From positions 1,550,001 to 1,614,000 of the forward strand of contig NZ_CP156079.1 of the NCBI RefSeq assembly GCF_040892545.1: a stretch of DNA of 64,000 nt. The letters are read 5' to 3'. Of the stretch, positions 19,897 to 29,032 are shown in pieces (positions within the stretch are counted from its first letter, which is position 1; every line of letters begins with the position of its first letter). The notes beneath the pieces were generated by a model that had not been told where the DNA came from, made no database searches, and was given only the letters and a program-made list of their open reading frames with translations. Source of the DNA: Paracidovorax avenae. GTDB lineage: Bacteria; Pseudomonadota; Gammaproteobacteria; Burkholderiales; Burkholderiaceae_C. The translations under genes and the position numbers were made by a program.

Positions 19897-20010
19897 GGTT
19901 GAGGTATTCCTTTTAGGAAATTCTGGGCTTCCAAAATTGAGATCATGGAGTGTGTGGGAATTTCTAGAATGGGGCACACGGCTCCAAGGGCCGGGAACGA
20001 GGAGACATCC

Positions 20011-20988
20011 ATGACCCCATCCACCCATACGCCCGCCACGGCGCACGGCCCTGCGCCGCGCGCACAGGTGCGCGAGGTCGGCCCGCGCGACGGCCTGCAG
20101 AGCATTGCCGCCATCCTCCCCACGGAGCGCAAGATCGCCTGGATCGCGGCGGCCCACGCTGCCGGGCAGCGGGAGATCGAGGTGGGCTCCTTCGTGCCGG
20201 CGCGGCTGCTGCCGCAGCTGGCGGACACGGCCGAGGTGCTGGCGTTCGCGCGGACGCTGCCGGGGCTCGTGGCCTCCGTGCTGGTGCCCAACCTGAAGGG
20301 CGCCGAGCGCGCCCTGGAGTGCGGCGCCCACCTGCTGGTCGTGCCGCTCTCGGCCAGCCACGCGCACAGCCTGGCCAACCTGCGCAAGACCCCCGACGAG
20401 GTCGTGGCCGAGGTGGCGCGCATCCGTGCGGCGCGCGATGCCTGCGGCAGCCGCACCCTCATCGAGGGCGGCGTGGGCACGGCCTTCGGCTGCACGCTGC
20501 AGGGCGACGTGGACGAAGCCGAGGTGCTGCGCCTCCTGCAGGCGCTGCTGGACGCCGGGGCCGACCGCGTGAGCCTGGCCGACACCGTGGGCTATGCGGA
20601 TCCGGTCTCGGTCGCCCGGCTCTTCGGCAAGGCCCGCGCCCGGGTGGGCGACCGCCTCGCCTGCGCGCACTTCCACGACACGCGCGGCATGGGCCTGGCC
20701 AACGCCTGCGCGGCCTGGCAGGCCGGCGTCACGCGGTTCGACGCGAGCCTGGCCGGCATCGGCGGCTGCCCGCATGCCCCCGGCGCCAGCGGCAACGTGG
20801 CCACGGAAGACCTCGCCTTCATGCTGGAGCGCATGGGCATCGCCACCGGCCTGGACCTGCCGGCCCTGCTGTCCCTGCGCGGGCGCGTGCAGGAGTGGCT
20901 GGCGGGCGAGACCCTGCATGGGACACTCTGGCGCGCCGGCCTGCCCCGGGGCGGCCTCGTGGTGCGGCCCGAGCCGGCGCCCGCCTGA
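20011..20988 (+). CDS. Hydroxymethylglutaryl-CoA lyase family protein
   Basis: A 325-residue enzyme of the DRE-TIM family. Active-site features of HMG-CoA lyase are present: EVGPRDGLQ (Arg26, Asp27), the metal ligands in AHFHDTRG (His220, His222), and the G-loop GIGGCPHAPGASGN with Cys253. HMG-CoA lyase cleaves HMG-CoA to acetyl-CoA and acetoacetate; relatives cleave citramalyl- or other 3-hydroxyacyl-CoA esters. The start at 20011 has GAGGAGA upstream; the in-frame ATG at 19945 lies in the promoter region. It heads a plus-strand module with a family III CoA-transferase and a Bug receptor, which suggests use of an external hydroxy-dicarboxylate. Confidence 0.9.
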   Translation: MTPSTHTPATAHGPAPRAQVREVGPRDGLQSIAAILPTERKIAWIAAAHAAGQREIEVGSFVPARLLPQLADTAEVLAFARTLPGLVASVLVPNLKGAERALECGAHLLVVPLSASHAHSLANLRKTPDEVVAEVARIRAARDACGSRTLIEGGVGTAFGCTLQGDVDEAEVLRLLQALLDAGADRVSLADTVGYADPVSVARLFGKARARVGDRLACAHFHDTRGMGLANACAAWQAGVTRFDASLAGIGGCPHAPGASGNVATEDLAFMLERMGIATGLDLPALLSLRGRVQEWLAGETLHGTLWRAGLPRGGLVVRPEPAPA

Positions 20989-21040
20989 AGCGGGCCGGCC
21001 GTTTGTCCTTGTTCCGTCCGATCCTTCATTTCCGCTGTCC

Positions 21041-22264
21041 ATGACTTCCCTGACTGCTTCTCCGGCCCCGTCCCCGCAATCCCCCCTGCCGCTGGAGGGC
21101 CTGCGCGTGGTGGAGTTCACCCACATGGTCATGGGGCCGACCTGCGGCATGGTGCTGGCCGACCTCGGCGCCGAGGTCATCAAGGTCGAGCCCGTGGACG
21201 GCGACCGCACGCGCCACCTGCTGGGCGCGGGCGCCGGCTTCTTCCCCATGTTCAACCGCAACAAGAAGAGCATCGCCATCGACCTGCGCAGCCCCGCGGG
21301 CCTGGAGGTGGCGATCCGCCTCGCGTCCTCCGCCGACGTGGTGGCGCAGAACTTCAAGCCCGGCGTCATGGCCAAGTACGGCCTGGACTACGCCGCGCTC
21401 TCGCGCCTGAACGAGGGGCTGGTGTACGTGAACCACACCGGCTTCCTGCCGGGGCCCTACGAGCACCGCACGGCGCTCGACGAGGTGGTGCAGATGATGG
21501 GCGGCCTCGCCTACATGACCGGCCGTCCTGGCGACCCGCTGCGTGCCGGCACCAGCGTGAACGACATCATGGGCGGCATGTTCGGCGCCATCGGTGCCAT
21601 GGCGGCGCTGATGCAGCGCGCGCACACCGGACGCGGCCAGGAAGTGGACTCCGCGCTGTTCGAGAACAACGTGTTCCTGGTGGGCCAGCACATGATGCAG
21701 TACGCCGTGACCGGGCAGCCGGCGGCGCCCATGCCGGACCGCATTTCCTCCTGGGCCGTGTACGACGTGTTCAGCGTGAAGGACGGCGGCCAGATCTTCC
21801 TGGCGGCGGTGAGCGACGCGCAGTGGCAGACTTTCTGCGATGCCATGGGCTACGCCGACCTGAAGGCCGACCCGGCCCTGGCCACCAACAACGACCGCGT
21901 GCGGGCCCGGGGCACGCTGCTGCCGGAGCTGCGGCGGCGCCTCGCGGAGCACACGGCCGACGCGCTCTCCGCCGTCTTCGAGCGCCACGGCCTGCCGTTC
22001 GCTCCCATCCTGCGGCCCGAGCAGCTCTTCGACGATCCCCACCTGAACGCCACCGGCGGCCTGGCCGAGGTCACGCTGCCCGACGGCGAGCACGCTGGCG
22101 AGCGCGCGCGCGTCACGCTCCTGCCGCTGCGCATGGGCGGCGAGCGCCTGCCCGTGCGCGCCGATCCGCCCCGCCTGGGCGAACACACGCGCGAACTGCT
22201 CGAAGGGCTGGGCTACGCGCCGGATGCCATCGACGCGCTGCGCGAGGCCTGTTCCGTGGCCTGA
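21041..22264 (+). CDS. CaiB/BaiF family III CoA-transferase
   Basis: A 407-residue CoA-transferase. It shows the family features: LRVVEFTHMVMGPTCGMVLADLGAEVIKVEP, a NRNKKSIAIDLRSP segment, and the catalytic Asp175 in SVNDIMGG. Such enzymes move CoA between carboxylic acids through an aspartyl-CoA anhydride. It follows the HMG-CoA-lyase-type gene by 52 bases, so it most likely activates the acid that the lyase then cleaves, using succinyl-CoA or acetyl-CoA as donor. The start at 21041 gives the normal family length. A second member of the family lies at 31566-32822 in another operon. Confidence 0.92.
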   Translation: MTSLTASPAPSPQSPLPLEGLRVVEFTHMVMGPTCGMVLADLGAEVIKVEPVDGDRTRHLLGAGAGFFPMFNRNKKSIAIDLRSPAGLEVAIRLASSADVVAQNFKPGVMAKYGLDYAALSRLNEGLVYVNHTGFLPGPYEHRTALDEVVQMMGGLAYMTGRPGDPLRAGTSVNDIMGGMFGAIGAMAALMQRAHTGRGQEVDSALFENNVFLVGQHMMQYAVTGQPAAPMPDRISSWAVYDVFSVKDGGQIFLAAVSDAQWQTFCDAMGYADLKADPALATNNDRVRARGTLLPELRRRLAEHTADALSAVFERHGLPFAPILRPEQLFDDPHLNATGGLAEVTLPDGEHAGERARVTLLPLRMGGERLPVRADPPRLGEHTRELLEGLGYAPDAIDALREACSVA

Positions 22265-22344
22265 CCGGCCGACCGAATTCCCCGGGGCCTCGACGAGCGC
22301 GGCGCCAGTCCGCGCGGCCCCACCACAACGATGGAGACATGCGC

Positions 22345-23415
22345 ATGCCGAACCCTCACCTTCCGAAGGCGGCCCCCGGCCGCAGCCACCCCGATGCCGC
22401 GCCTGCGGTGCCTGCCGGCCCCGCCGGTCCTGCTGGCGGGGTGACCCGCCGCACGGCGGCTGCATGGGGCGCGGCTGCCCTGGCCGCCTGGGCCGGCCTG
22501 CGGCCCGCACGCGCGCAAGGCCACCCGGACAGGCCGCTGCGCGTCATCCTGCCGCTCTCGGCCGGCTCCGGGGCCGACGGCGCCATCCGCGCCATCAGTG
22601 CCAGCCTCGCGAAGGCGCTCGGCCAGCCGGTGGTGATCGAGAACCTGCCCGGAGCGGGCGGCATCACCGGCACCGCACAGATCGTGCGTGCGCCGAAGGA
22701 CGGCTCGGTCATCGGCGTGGTCTCCAACAACCATGTGGTGAACCCCAGCGTGTACCGGAACATCCCCTTCGACTCGCTGGCCGACATCACGCCCATCACG
22801 ATCCTGGGTGCGACACCCTTCGTGCTCGTCGCCCATCCGGCCGTGCCGGCCGCGAATGTGCGCGAACTGATCGCCCATGCGAAGGCGAAACCCGGCGTGC
22901 TCAACTACGGCTCCTCGGGCAACGGCACCATCCTGCACCTGGGCGCGGCCATGTTCGTGGACCGGGCCGGCCTGGACATCAGGCACATCCCGTACAAGGG
23001 CATGGGGCCTTTGATGAACGACGTGCTCGGCGGCCAGGTGCAGCTCGCCGTGGTGGCCGCCGCTCCCGCCGCGCCCCACATCCAGTCGGGCGCGCTGCGG
23101 GCGCTGGGCGTGACCACCGCGGCGCGCGTGCCCACGCTGCCGGTCGTGCCGACCATCGCGGAGCAGGGACTGCCGGGCTTCGAGCTCGAAGGCTGGATCG
23201 CGCCCGTGGGGCCGGCCGGCCTGCCGAAGGCGGAGATCGCGCGCCTCTACGGCGGCTTCAAGGCCGCGATGGACATGCCCGCGGCGCGCGACGCGCTCGT
23301 CGCCCAGGGCTACGAGATCAAGCTCACCCCGCCCGAGCAGGCCGCGGCCTTCTTCCGCAGCGAGGCCGCGCGCATGGCGCAGGTGGTGAAGAACGCGCAC
23401 CTGACCATGGACTGA
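22345..23415 (+). CDS. Bug-type tripartite tricarboxylate transporter receptor
   Basis: A 356-residue periplasmic solute-binding protein of the Bug (TctC) family. An unusually long Pro/Ala-rich N-terminus is followed by a twin-arginine-like TRRTAAAWG region and a hydrophobic segment ending in ARAQ (about residues 30-56), then the mature domain with RPLRVILPLSAGSGADG, VIENLPGAGG and HIPYKGMGP motifs. The start at 22345 is chosen because GGAGA (22333-22337) is correctly spaced to it; ATG at 22339 is too close. It is the third gene of the lyase/CoA-transferase module. No TctA/TctB membrane subunits are in the window, so it probably uses shared ones. Confidence 0.9.
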   Translation: MPNPHLPKAAPGRSHPDAAPAVPAGPAGPAGGVTRRTAAAWGAAALAAWAGLRPARAQGHPDRPLRVILPLSAGSGADGAIRAISASLAKALGQPVVIENLPGAGGITGTAQIVRAPKDGSVIGVVSNNHVVNPSVYRNIPFDSLADITPITILGATPFVLVAHPAVPAANVRELIAHAKAKPGVLNYGSSGNGTILHLGAAMFVDRAGLDIRHIPYKGMGPLMNDVLGGQVQLAVVAAAPAAPHIQSGALRALGVTTAARVPTLPVVPTIAEQGLPGFELEGWIAPVGPAGLPKAEIARLYGGFKAAMDMPAARDALVAQGYEIKLTPPEQAAAFFRSEAARMAQVVKNAHLTMD

Positions 23416-23446
23416 ACCCTCCGCCCCGTGCCGCCCGCGCCGTCCG

Positions 23447-24358
23447 TCAGCAGGCCTCGGGGCGGGGCGCACGCGGCCGGCCGCGGGTCGCGACCCAGCA
23501 CAGCACCGCGCCGCCGCACACCATGCACGCCCCCGCCCAGAAGGCGGCCGACAGCGGTACGCGCAGCAGCAGCGCGGCCAGCGCAGCCGACAGCACCGGC
23601 GTGAAATACGACGCCCCGGCCAGCACCGTGACGTTGCCGTGCAGGATGCCGACGTTCCACGCCGCGTACCCGAAACCCATCGCCGCCGCCGCGAACGCCA
23701 GCTGCACCGCCGTGGGCACGCTCCAGTGCATCGCGGGCGCGCCGCCGGCCAGGTACTGGGCCCACAGCACCAGCGCGGTGAGCAGGAAGAACAGCGTGAT
23801 CCCGTTCGTGCCGCGGGCCAGGCGTGCCGTCACCGTGCAGTACGCGGCCCAGACCACGGCCCCGGTGAAGGCCAGGCCGTAGCTCAGCGGGTTGTCCTGG
23901 ATGTTGGCGGCCATGCCGGGCAGGCTCACGCCGTTGCCGCCGCCCAGCACCGTGCAGATGCCCGCCAGCGACACGGCCAGCCCCGGCGCCACCAGCCAGC
24001 TGGCGCGCTGGCCGTTGAAGGCGATCGCGGCCAGCATGGTGAAGGTCGGCCACAGGTAGTTCACCATGCCCACCTCGATCGCCTGCTGGCGGCTGCGCGC
24101 ATGGCCGATGGACAGCGACAGGCACAGCTCGTAGCCCACGAACAGCACGCTGCCCCAGGCGAGGTAGCGGCGCGGTAAGGCGCGCAGCGGCGTGAAGCCC
24201 ACCGTCGCCCACAGCAGTGCGGCGGCGGCGCTGTAGATCATCGCCGCGCCGCCCACCGCGCCCAGGCCCTCGCTCACGCCACGGATCAGGCCCACGATCG
24301 AGGCCCACAGAACGATGGCCACCAGCCCGATGCCGGTGGCGCGGTGTCTCTTTTCCAT
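23447..24358 (-). CDS. DMT-family aromatic amino acid exporter, YddG-like
   Basis: A 303-residue transporter with ten predicted membrane helices of the EamA/drug-metabolite type. The segments VLWASIVGLIRGVSEGLG, ARSRQQAIEVGMVNYLWP and FTPVLSAALAALLL match YddG, which exports aromatic amino acids and analogues such as paraquat in enterics. The start at 24358 (MEKRHRATG) is the conserved family start; ATG at 24388 is possible but lacks a ribosome site. It ends 32 bases before the convergent Bug-receptor gene. The 290-base gap to virK (24359-24648) contains only GC-rich inverted repeats and no gene that I can support. Confidence 0.88.
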   Translation of the reverse strand: MEKRHRATGIGLVAIVLWASIVGLIRGVSEGLGAVGGAAMIYSAAAALLWATVGFTPLRALPRRYLAWGSVLFVGYELCLSLSIGHARSRQQAIEVGMVNYLWPTFTMLAAIAFNGQRASWLVAPGLAVSLAGICTVLGGGNGVSLPGMAANIQDNPLSYGLAFTGAVVWAAYCTVTARLARGTNGITLFFLLTALVLWAQYLAGGAPAMHWSVPTAVQLAFAAAAMGFGYAAWNVGILHGNVTVLAGASYFTPVLSAALAALLLRVPLSAAFWAGACMVCGGAVLCWVATRGRPRAPRPEAC

Positions 24359-24648
24359 CACCGGATTATCGAAGCGGCCTGCCGGCATCCCGCTGAAAGC
24401 TAATGCAGTGGATGAAGTTCATCAATGCCGCGCCGCCCGGCGGGGCCCCCCGGCCGGCGCCGATCGGCGCGCAGGCCTTGCGGGGCAAGGGTTTCCCCGT
24501 AACGAGGGCCCGTCGCCGCCGCCACCGGGCCCGCCCGGATGGGAGTGGCCACCATCCGGGGCAGGGGTGTCACGGACGCGACGCCTGCCTACCATGGGCG
24601 CGCTTCTGGCTCTCGCCTCCAACCCCCTGCATCGAAAGGTTCGCACCC

Positions 24649-25089
24649 ATGGTCCGACTGCTGCCCTACCGCACCTACTGCCTGCTGCTCGCACCCGCCC
24701 TCTGGATGGCCGCCGCCCACGCCGGCGACGTCCTTCCCACCCATGCCGCCATCCAGCAGGCGCTGGACCAGGGCGAGAGCGTCTCCGTCGCCATCGATCT
24801 CTCGCAATGCGTGCCCCAGGGTGCGGCGGCACCTTCGCAGACGCGCGGGGGCCTGCGCATCGGCGCCTACCGCATCGTGCAGGACGGCACCGTCTCCTTC
24901 AGCGATTCGCACGTCACCGTGGCCGGCGACGGCCAGCCCATCGTCCAGTTCATGCGCTACCAGGTGCGCCCCGACCAGTCCGTGGACTTCACCACCTGGA
25001 TGTTCAACCTGCCGGGCTACGACCTGCGCACGCCGTCCGTGGCCTACCGCTGCACCGTCGGCCAGGGCACGCGCTTCCACAAGGACTGA
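24649..25089 (+). CDS. virK: VirK-family secreted protein
   Basis: A 146-residue protein with a cleavable signal peptide (basic start, hydrophobic core, cleavage after AHA near residue 24). The mature part follows the VirK pattern: IQQALDQGESVSVAIDLSQC, TRGGLRIGAYRI, a beta-rich PIVQFMRYQVRPD section and the closing AYRCTVGQGTRF. Two cysteines (in DLSQC and YRC) may form a disulfide in the periplasm. VirK homologues are found in plant-associated bacteria, including Agrobacterium and Ralstonia; the molecular role is unknown. The start at 24649 is fixed by the signal peptide. It is not in an operon; the next gene is convergent 24 bases away. Confidence 0.85.
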   Translation: MVRLLPYRTYCLLLAPALWMAAAHAGDVLPTHAAIQQALDQGESVSVAIDLSQCVPQGAAAPSQTRGGLRIGAYRIVQDGTVSFSDSHVTVAGDGQPIVQFMRYQVRPDQSVDFTTWMFNLPGYDLRTPSVAYRCTVGQGTRFHKD

Positions 25090-25113
25090 CCGCCCGCCGC
25101 CAGGCGGCGCGCG

Positions 25114-26100
25114 TCAGGGCAGGGCGGTGCCCACGGCCTGCCCGGCCTGCCCGCCCGTGGCGAGGCGCCAGAGCGTCTCCGCCGCGTCCGACATCTCCGT
25201 GCGCTGCCGGTACAGCCGGATCTCCACCGGCACGTCCCAGCCGGCCGGCCCGGCGGCCACCAGCGCGCCCGACTGCAGTTCCTCCGCGATCAGGCTGCGC
25301 GGCAGCCACGCCATGCCGCGGCCTTCGAGCGCCATCGCCTTGAGCAGCGCCGCATGGTGGGCGGTGAACACCACCTCCACTTCGCCCGGCATGCCGGCCA
25401 CGCCTCCCGCGTCGAACACCCCCTTGCGCAGCGCGCGCATGATCCGCCCCAGGCCCGAGGCATCGCTGTACGCCAGCACCGGCAGCGGCGGCCGCGCGCC
25501 ATGCGCCTCCGGGCCCGGTATCGCATGCAGCGGCGTGCCGTCAGCCTGCGGTGCCGACACGGGCTGCAGCACGTCGTCCGCCAGGCGTGCCGCCGGGTAG
25601 CCCGCCTCGTCCAGCCGCCCCGGCACGGCCGCATGGCCATGGCAGAGCACGAACTGCACGCGCCGCTGCATGGCCAGGTCCTCGCAGGCCTGGTAGCTGT
25701 CGGAAACCGTCTGGATCGGCCCCAGCCGCAGCTGCGACTCCAGGCCCCCGAGCCAGCGCGGGAAGAAGGTGAGCGAGAGCACGTGCGTCGCCGCGAAGCG
25801 CAGGCTGGCCGCCGCCTGGGCCTGCGCCGCGCAGGCCTTGATGCGCGCCGCCTCCAGCCGCGCGAGCACGTCTTCCAGCAGCGGCTGGAAGCGCTGCCCC
25901 GCCGCCGTGAGGGTGGCCGGGTGCGCGCTGCGGTCGAACAGCTCGGCGCCCACCCAGTCCTCCAGCGCGCGGATGTGGCGGCTGAACGCCGGCTGCGCGA
26001 TGGCGCGGGCCTCGGCCGCGCGCGAGAAATTGCCGCTTTCGGCGAGGGCGAGGAAATCCTCCAGCCACTCCAGATCCAGCGGTCGGTTGCCGGGGCCCAT
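25114..26100 (-). CDS. LysR-family regulator divergent from the tartrate module
   Basis: A 328-residue LysR-type regulator. The HTH domain (about residues 7-66) shows LEDFLALAESGNFSRAAEAR and AFSRHIRALEDWVGAELFDRS; the effector domain runs to about 310 and a short Gly/Ala tail follows. The start at 26100 is the usual family start (MGPGNRPLDLEWL); an in-frame ATG at 26124 adds only basic residues. It is divergent from the DapA/Bug/SDR/TarD operon with 154 bases between, so it is the likely regulator of that operon. The effector domain resembles those of regulators such as HdfR, but the inducer is not known. Confidence 0.9.
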   Translation of the reverse strand: MGPGNRPLDLEWLEDFLALAESGNFSRAAEARAIAQPAFSRHIRALEDWVGAELFDRSAHPATLTAAGQRFQPLLEDVLARLEAARIKACAAQAQAAASLRFAATHVLSLTFFPRWLGGLESQLRLGPIQTVSDSYQACEDLAMQRRVQFVLCHGHAAVPGRLDEAGYPAARLADDVLQPVSAPQADGTPLHAIPGPEAHGARPPLPVLAYSDASGLGRIMRALRKGVFDAGGVAGMPGEVEVVFTAHHAALLKAMALEGRGMAWLPRSLIAEELQSGALVAAGPAGWDVPVEIRLYRQRTEMSDAAETLWRLATGGQAGQAVGTALP

Positions 26101-26254
26101 GGGTCTCCTGGCGCGTGGCGGCACGCGCGGATAGTTGTATGCGATTCGGGTATTGGACGGCCGCGGGCAGGGCGGGAATCATCCGCTGCGTTCCCCTTCC
26201 TTCCATCCAACGATCCAACGACGGGACCATCCCGGAACCACGGAGACAGCCTAC

Positions 26255-27193
26255 ATGCCTTCCATCGCGAATTATCGCGGCATCATCCCCGCCATTTCGT
26301 GCCCCTTCACGCCCGACCACCGCATCGACGAGCCCGCCCTGCGCAAGCTCGCCTCCTGGCTCGCCGGCCACGACGGCGTGGTCGCCATCATGACCAACGG
26401 CCACACGGGCGAGGTGTTCTCGCTGACGCCCGCCGAGCGCGCCGAAGTCACGCGCATCGTCGCTGACGAACTCAAGGGCCGCTGCCCTGTCATTTCCTCC
26501 ATCGTCTGCGAGGGCCTGAAGGACGCCGCCGACCATGCCCGCGCCGCCGTCGCGGCCGGCGCCGTCGCCCTCGACGTGATGCCCCCGCACCACTGGCTGC
26601 GCTTCGGCTTCACCTCCGGCCATGCCCTGCAGTACTTCGAGGCCATCCACCAGGCCGCGCCGGAGGCCGACCTCGTCTGCCACGTCTATCCCGCCTGGAC
26701 GCGCGCCTCCTACTCGTCGCAACTGCTCGCCGACCTCGCGAAGCTGCCCTACCTGCAGGCCTTCAAGGTGGGCCAGCGCGACATGAACAAGTACGCCCGC
26801 GACATCCAGGCCATCCGCGAGGCCGACGCCTCCAAGGCCATCCTGACCTGCCACGACGAATACCTGCTGGCCTCCATGGTGCAAGGCGTCGATGGCGCGC
26901 TGGTGGGCTTCGCCACCTTCATCCCGCAGCTCATCATCGACCTGTGGAATGCCGTGAAGGCGGGCGACCTGAAAAAGGCCATGGAAGTGCAGGCCGTCAT
27001 CACCCCGCTGAAAGACGCCGTCTATGGCGGCGGCGAGCCCACGGGCGAGGCCCATGCCCGCATGAAGGGCGGCATGTACCTGGCCGGCGTGATCGACGAC
27101 GCCACCGTGCGCCCGCCCACCGAGACGCCCAGCGCCAAGGAAATGGACGCGCTGCGCGCCGCCGTGCAGCAGGCGGGCCTGCTCAAGCGCTGA
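26255..27193 (+). CDS. Dihydrodipicolinate synthase family aldolase/lyase
   Basis: A 312-residue class I aldolase of the DapA/NanA family. Visible active-site parts are TNGHTGEVFSLT (the substrate-carboxylate loop, here GHTGE rather than GGTGE), Tyr145 in CHVYPAW and the Schiff-base Lys171 in AFKVGQ. True DapA is unlikely because the gene lies in a catabolic module; relatives act on 2-oxo-3-deoxy sugar acids or similar 2-oxo acids. It is the first gene of the operon with a Bug receptor, an SDR and D-tartrate dehydratase, and its divergent LysR regulator lies 154 bases away. The start at 26255 follows a purine-rich CGGAGA. Confidence 0.9.
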   Translation: MPSIANYRGIIPAISCPFTPDHRIDEPALRKLASWLAGHDGVVAIMTNGHTGEVFSLTPAERAEVTRIVADELKGRCPVISSIVCEGLKDAADHARAAVAAGAVALDVMPPHHWLRFGFTSGHALQYFEAIHQAAPEADLVCHVYPAWTRASYSSQLLADLAKLPYLQAFKVGQRDMNKYARDIQAIREADASKAILTCHDEYLLASMVQGVDGALVGFATFIPQLIIDLWNAVKAGDLKKAMEVQAVITPLKDAVYGGGEPTGEAHARMKGGMYLAGVIDDATVRPPTETPSAKEMDALRAAVQQAGLLKR

Positions 27194-27271
27194 ACCGCGC
27201 CGGTGCGGAGCGGGGGCCTTTCACGCCCCCGCATCGGGGTCGTCAGAACAAAAGACAGGAGACAAGACACC

Positions 27272-28246
27272 ATGCAACGCAAGCATTTCCTCCGCGCCGC
27301 CCTGCGCGCAGCCGTGGGGGCCGCGGCCCTTGTGGCCGCCACCGGCAGCTTCGCGCAGACCTATCCGAACAAGCCGGTACGCGTGGTCGTGCCGTTCCCG
27401 CCGGGCGGCACGCTGGACACCGTGGCCCGCATGCTGGCCCAGCGCCTGGGCGACCAGATGGGCCAGCCCTTCGTGATCGAGAACAAGCCCGGCGCCAGCG
27501 GTGTGATCGGCGGGGACACGGTGGCCAAGGCGCCGGCCGACGGCTACACGCTGCTGTTCAGCGCCTCCACGCACACCACGGCGCCCATGACGCTCAAGTC
27601 CGTGCCCTACAACGTCACGCAGGACTTTACCCCCGTCGCCCTCGTCGCCAAGGCGCCGCTCTCGGTCGCCATCAACAAGAACCTGCCCATCACCGACATC
27701 AAGTCGCTGCTGGCCTACGCCAAGGCCAACCCCGGCAAGATGACCTTCGCCGTGGGCTCCATCGGCTCGGCCGGGCACCTTTCCACCGAAATGCTCAAGC
27801 GGGCCGGCCACATCGAATACATGATCGTGCCGTACAAGGGCACGGCCCCGGCCTTCCAGGACCTGATCGGCGGGCAGATCGACGGCTTCATCGACCCCAT
27901 CCTGGGCTCGCTCCAGTACCACAAGAGCGGCATGCTGCGCGTGGTGGCCGTCACCTCCGCCCAGCGCGTGCCCAACCTGCCCGACGTGCCCACCGTGGCC
28001 GAAACCATCCCCGGCTACGAGTTCTACAGCTGGTACGCCCTCTGGGCGCCGGCCAAGACGCCGCAGGCCATCGTGCAGCGCCTGAACACGGAAGTGAACA
28101 AGGCCCTGGCCGAGATGGGCCCCAAGCTCAAGGAACAGGGCCTGCTCGCCACGCCCGGCAGCGTGGAAGACTTCGCCAAGTTCCAGCGCGCCGACATGGA
28201 GCGTTCCCAGAGGATCGTGACCGAAGGGAACATCCGTGCCGAATGA
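27272..28246 (+). CDS. Bug-type tripartite tricarboxylate transporter receptor
   Basis: A 324-residue periplasmic receptor of the Bug/TctC family. The signal peptide (MQRKHFLRAALRA, then an Ala/Val-rich core) ends after SFAQ near residue 27. The mature protein has YPNKPVRVVVPFPPGGTLD, a ligand loop FVIENKPGASG, and VPYKGTAPAFQDLIGGQ, all usual family motifs. It captures a carboxylate, probably the one processed by the neighbouring aldolase and dehydratase. The start at 27272 has AGGAGA upstream. Its last eleven bases overlap the start of the SDR gene, so they are co-transcribed. Confidence 0.92.
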   Translation: MQRKHFLRAALRAAVGAAALVAATGSFAQTYPNKPVRVVVPFPPGGTLDTVARMLAQRLGDQMGQPFVIENKPGASGVIGGDTVAKAPADGYTLLFSASTHTTAPMTLKSVPYNVTQDFTPVALVAKAPLSVAINKNLPITDIKSLLAYAKANPGKMTFAVGSIGSAGHLSTEMLKRAGHIEYMIVPYKGTAPAFQDLIGGQIDGFIDPILGSLQYHKSGMLRVVAVTSAQRVPNLPDVPTVAETIPGYEFYSWYALWAPAKTPQAIVQRLNTEVNKALAEMGPKLKEQGLLATPGSVEDFAKFQRADMERSQRIVTEGNIRAE

Positions 28247-28961
28247 ACTGCAGCCTCAGCCGCAGCGCCATGCCGTGGTCACGGGCAGCAGCAGCGGCAT
28301 CGGCCAGTGCATCGCCCAATCGCTGCTGGCCGCCGGCTGGCGCGTGACGGGCCTGGACGTGGCCGCACCCACCCTGGCGCAAGGCGTGGCCGGCAGCAGC
28401 TTCACCCACGTGCCGCTCGACCTGGCCGACGGCGCCGCCATTGCCCGCGCCACCGCCGCGCTGCCCGCCGTGGACGCCCTGGTGCATGCCGCCGGCGTGC
28501 TGCGCGTAGGCCCGCTGGGCCAGCTCGACCATGCGGGCGGCGAACTCATGTGGCGCCTGCATGTCGATGCCGCCACGCGCCTGGCCGACGCCCTGGTGCC
28601 CGGCATGGCCCAGCGCGGCAGCGGTCGCGTGGTCTTTATCGGCAGCCGCGTGGCGCAGGGCATGGCCGGCCGGGGGCAATACGCCGCCACCAAGGCCGCG
28701 CTCATCGCGCTGGCGCGCAGCTGGGCGGCCGAGGTGGCGGGGCTGGGTGTGACGGTGAACGTCGTCTCGCCCGCCGCCACCGCCACCGGCATGCTGAGCG
28801 ACCCTGCCCGCGCCGGCAGCGCCCCGCGCCTGCCGCCCATCGGCCGCCTGATCGAGCCCGCCGAGATCGCCGCGCTGGTGGGCTACCTGCTGTCGGCGCC
28901 TGCCGCGGCCATCACGGGCCAGGACATCGCCATCTGCGGCGGCTCGTCGCTCGCCCGCTGA
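28236..28961 (+). CDS. Short-chain dehydrogenase/reductase
   Basis: A 241-residue classical SDR. The cofactor motif TGSSSGIG (about residues 16-23), the NAG equivalent HAAGVLR, and the catalytic Ser/Tyr/Lys (IGSR, then YAATK) are present. The C-terminus keeps the family substrate loop and the closing GQDIAICGG. The start is a GTG at 28236, overlapping the previous gene by 11 bases; no ATG fits. It probably oxidises or reduces a hydroxy acid of the tartrate-type module. A role of this protein in converting one hydroxy acid to an oxo acid before the aldolase is inference. Confidence 0.9.
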   Translation: MPNELQPQPQRHAVVTGSSSGIGQCIAQSLLAAGWRVTGLDVAAPTLAQGVAGSSFTHVPLDLADGAAIARATAALPAVDALVHAAGVLRVGPLGQLDHAGGELMWRLHVDAATRLADALVPGMAQRGSGRVVFIGSRVAQGMAGRGQYAATKAALIALARSWAAEVAGLGVTVNVVSPAATATGMLSDPARAGSAPRLPPIGRLIEPAEIAALVGYLLSAPAAAITGQDIAICGGSSLAR

Positions 28962-29032
28962 TCCACCTCGATGGGCGTTGCCTTTCCCCTCTCCGTTGAC
29001 AGACACCCCCCCATTCCATTCCAGAGAGCACC

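Noticed and set aside
24361..24640. Dense GC-rich inverted repeats upstream of virK as a possible structured RNA
   Set aside because: The repeats are short and the region is very GC-rich, so many such stems arise by chance; no conserved motif was seen.
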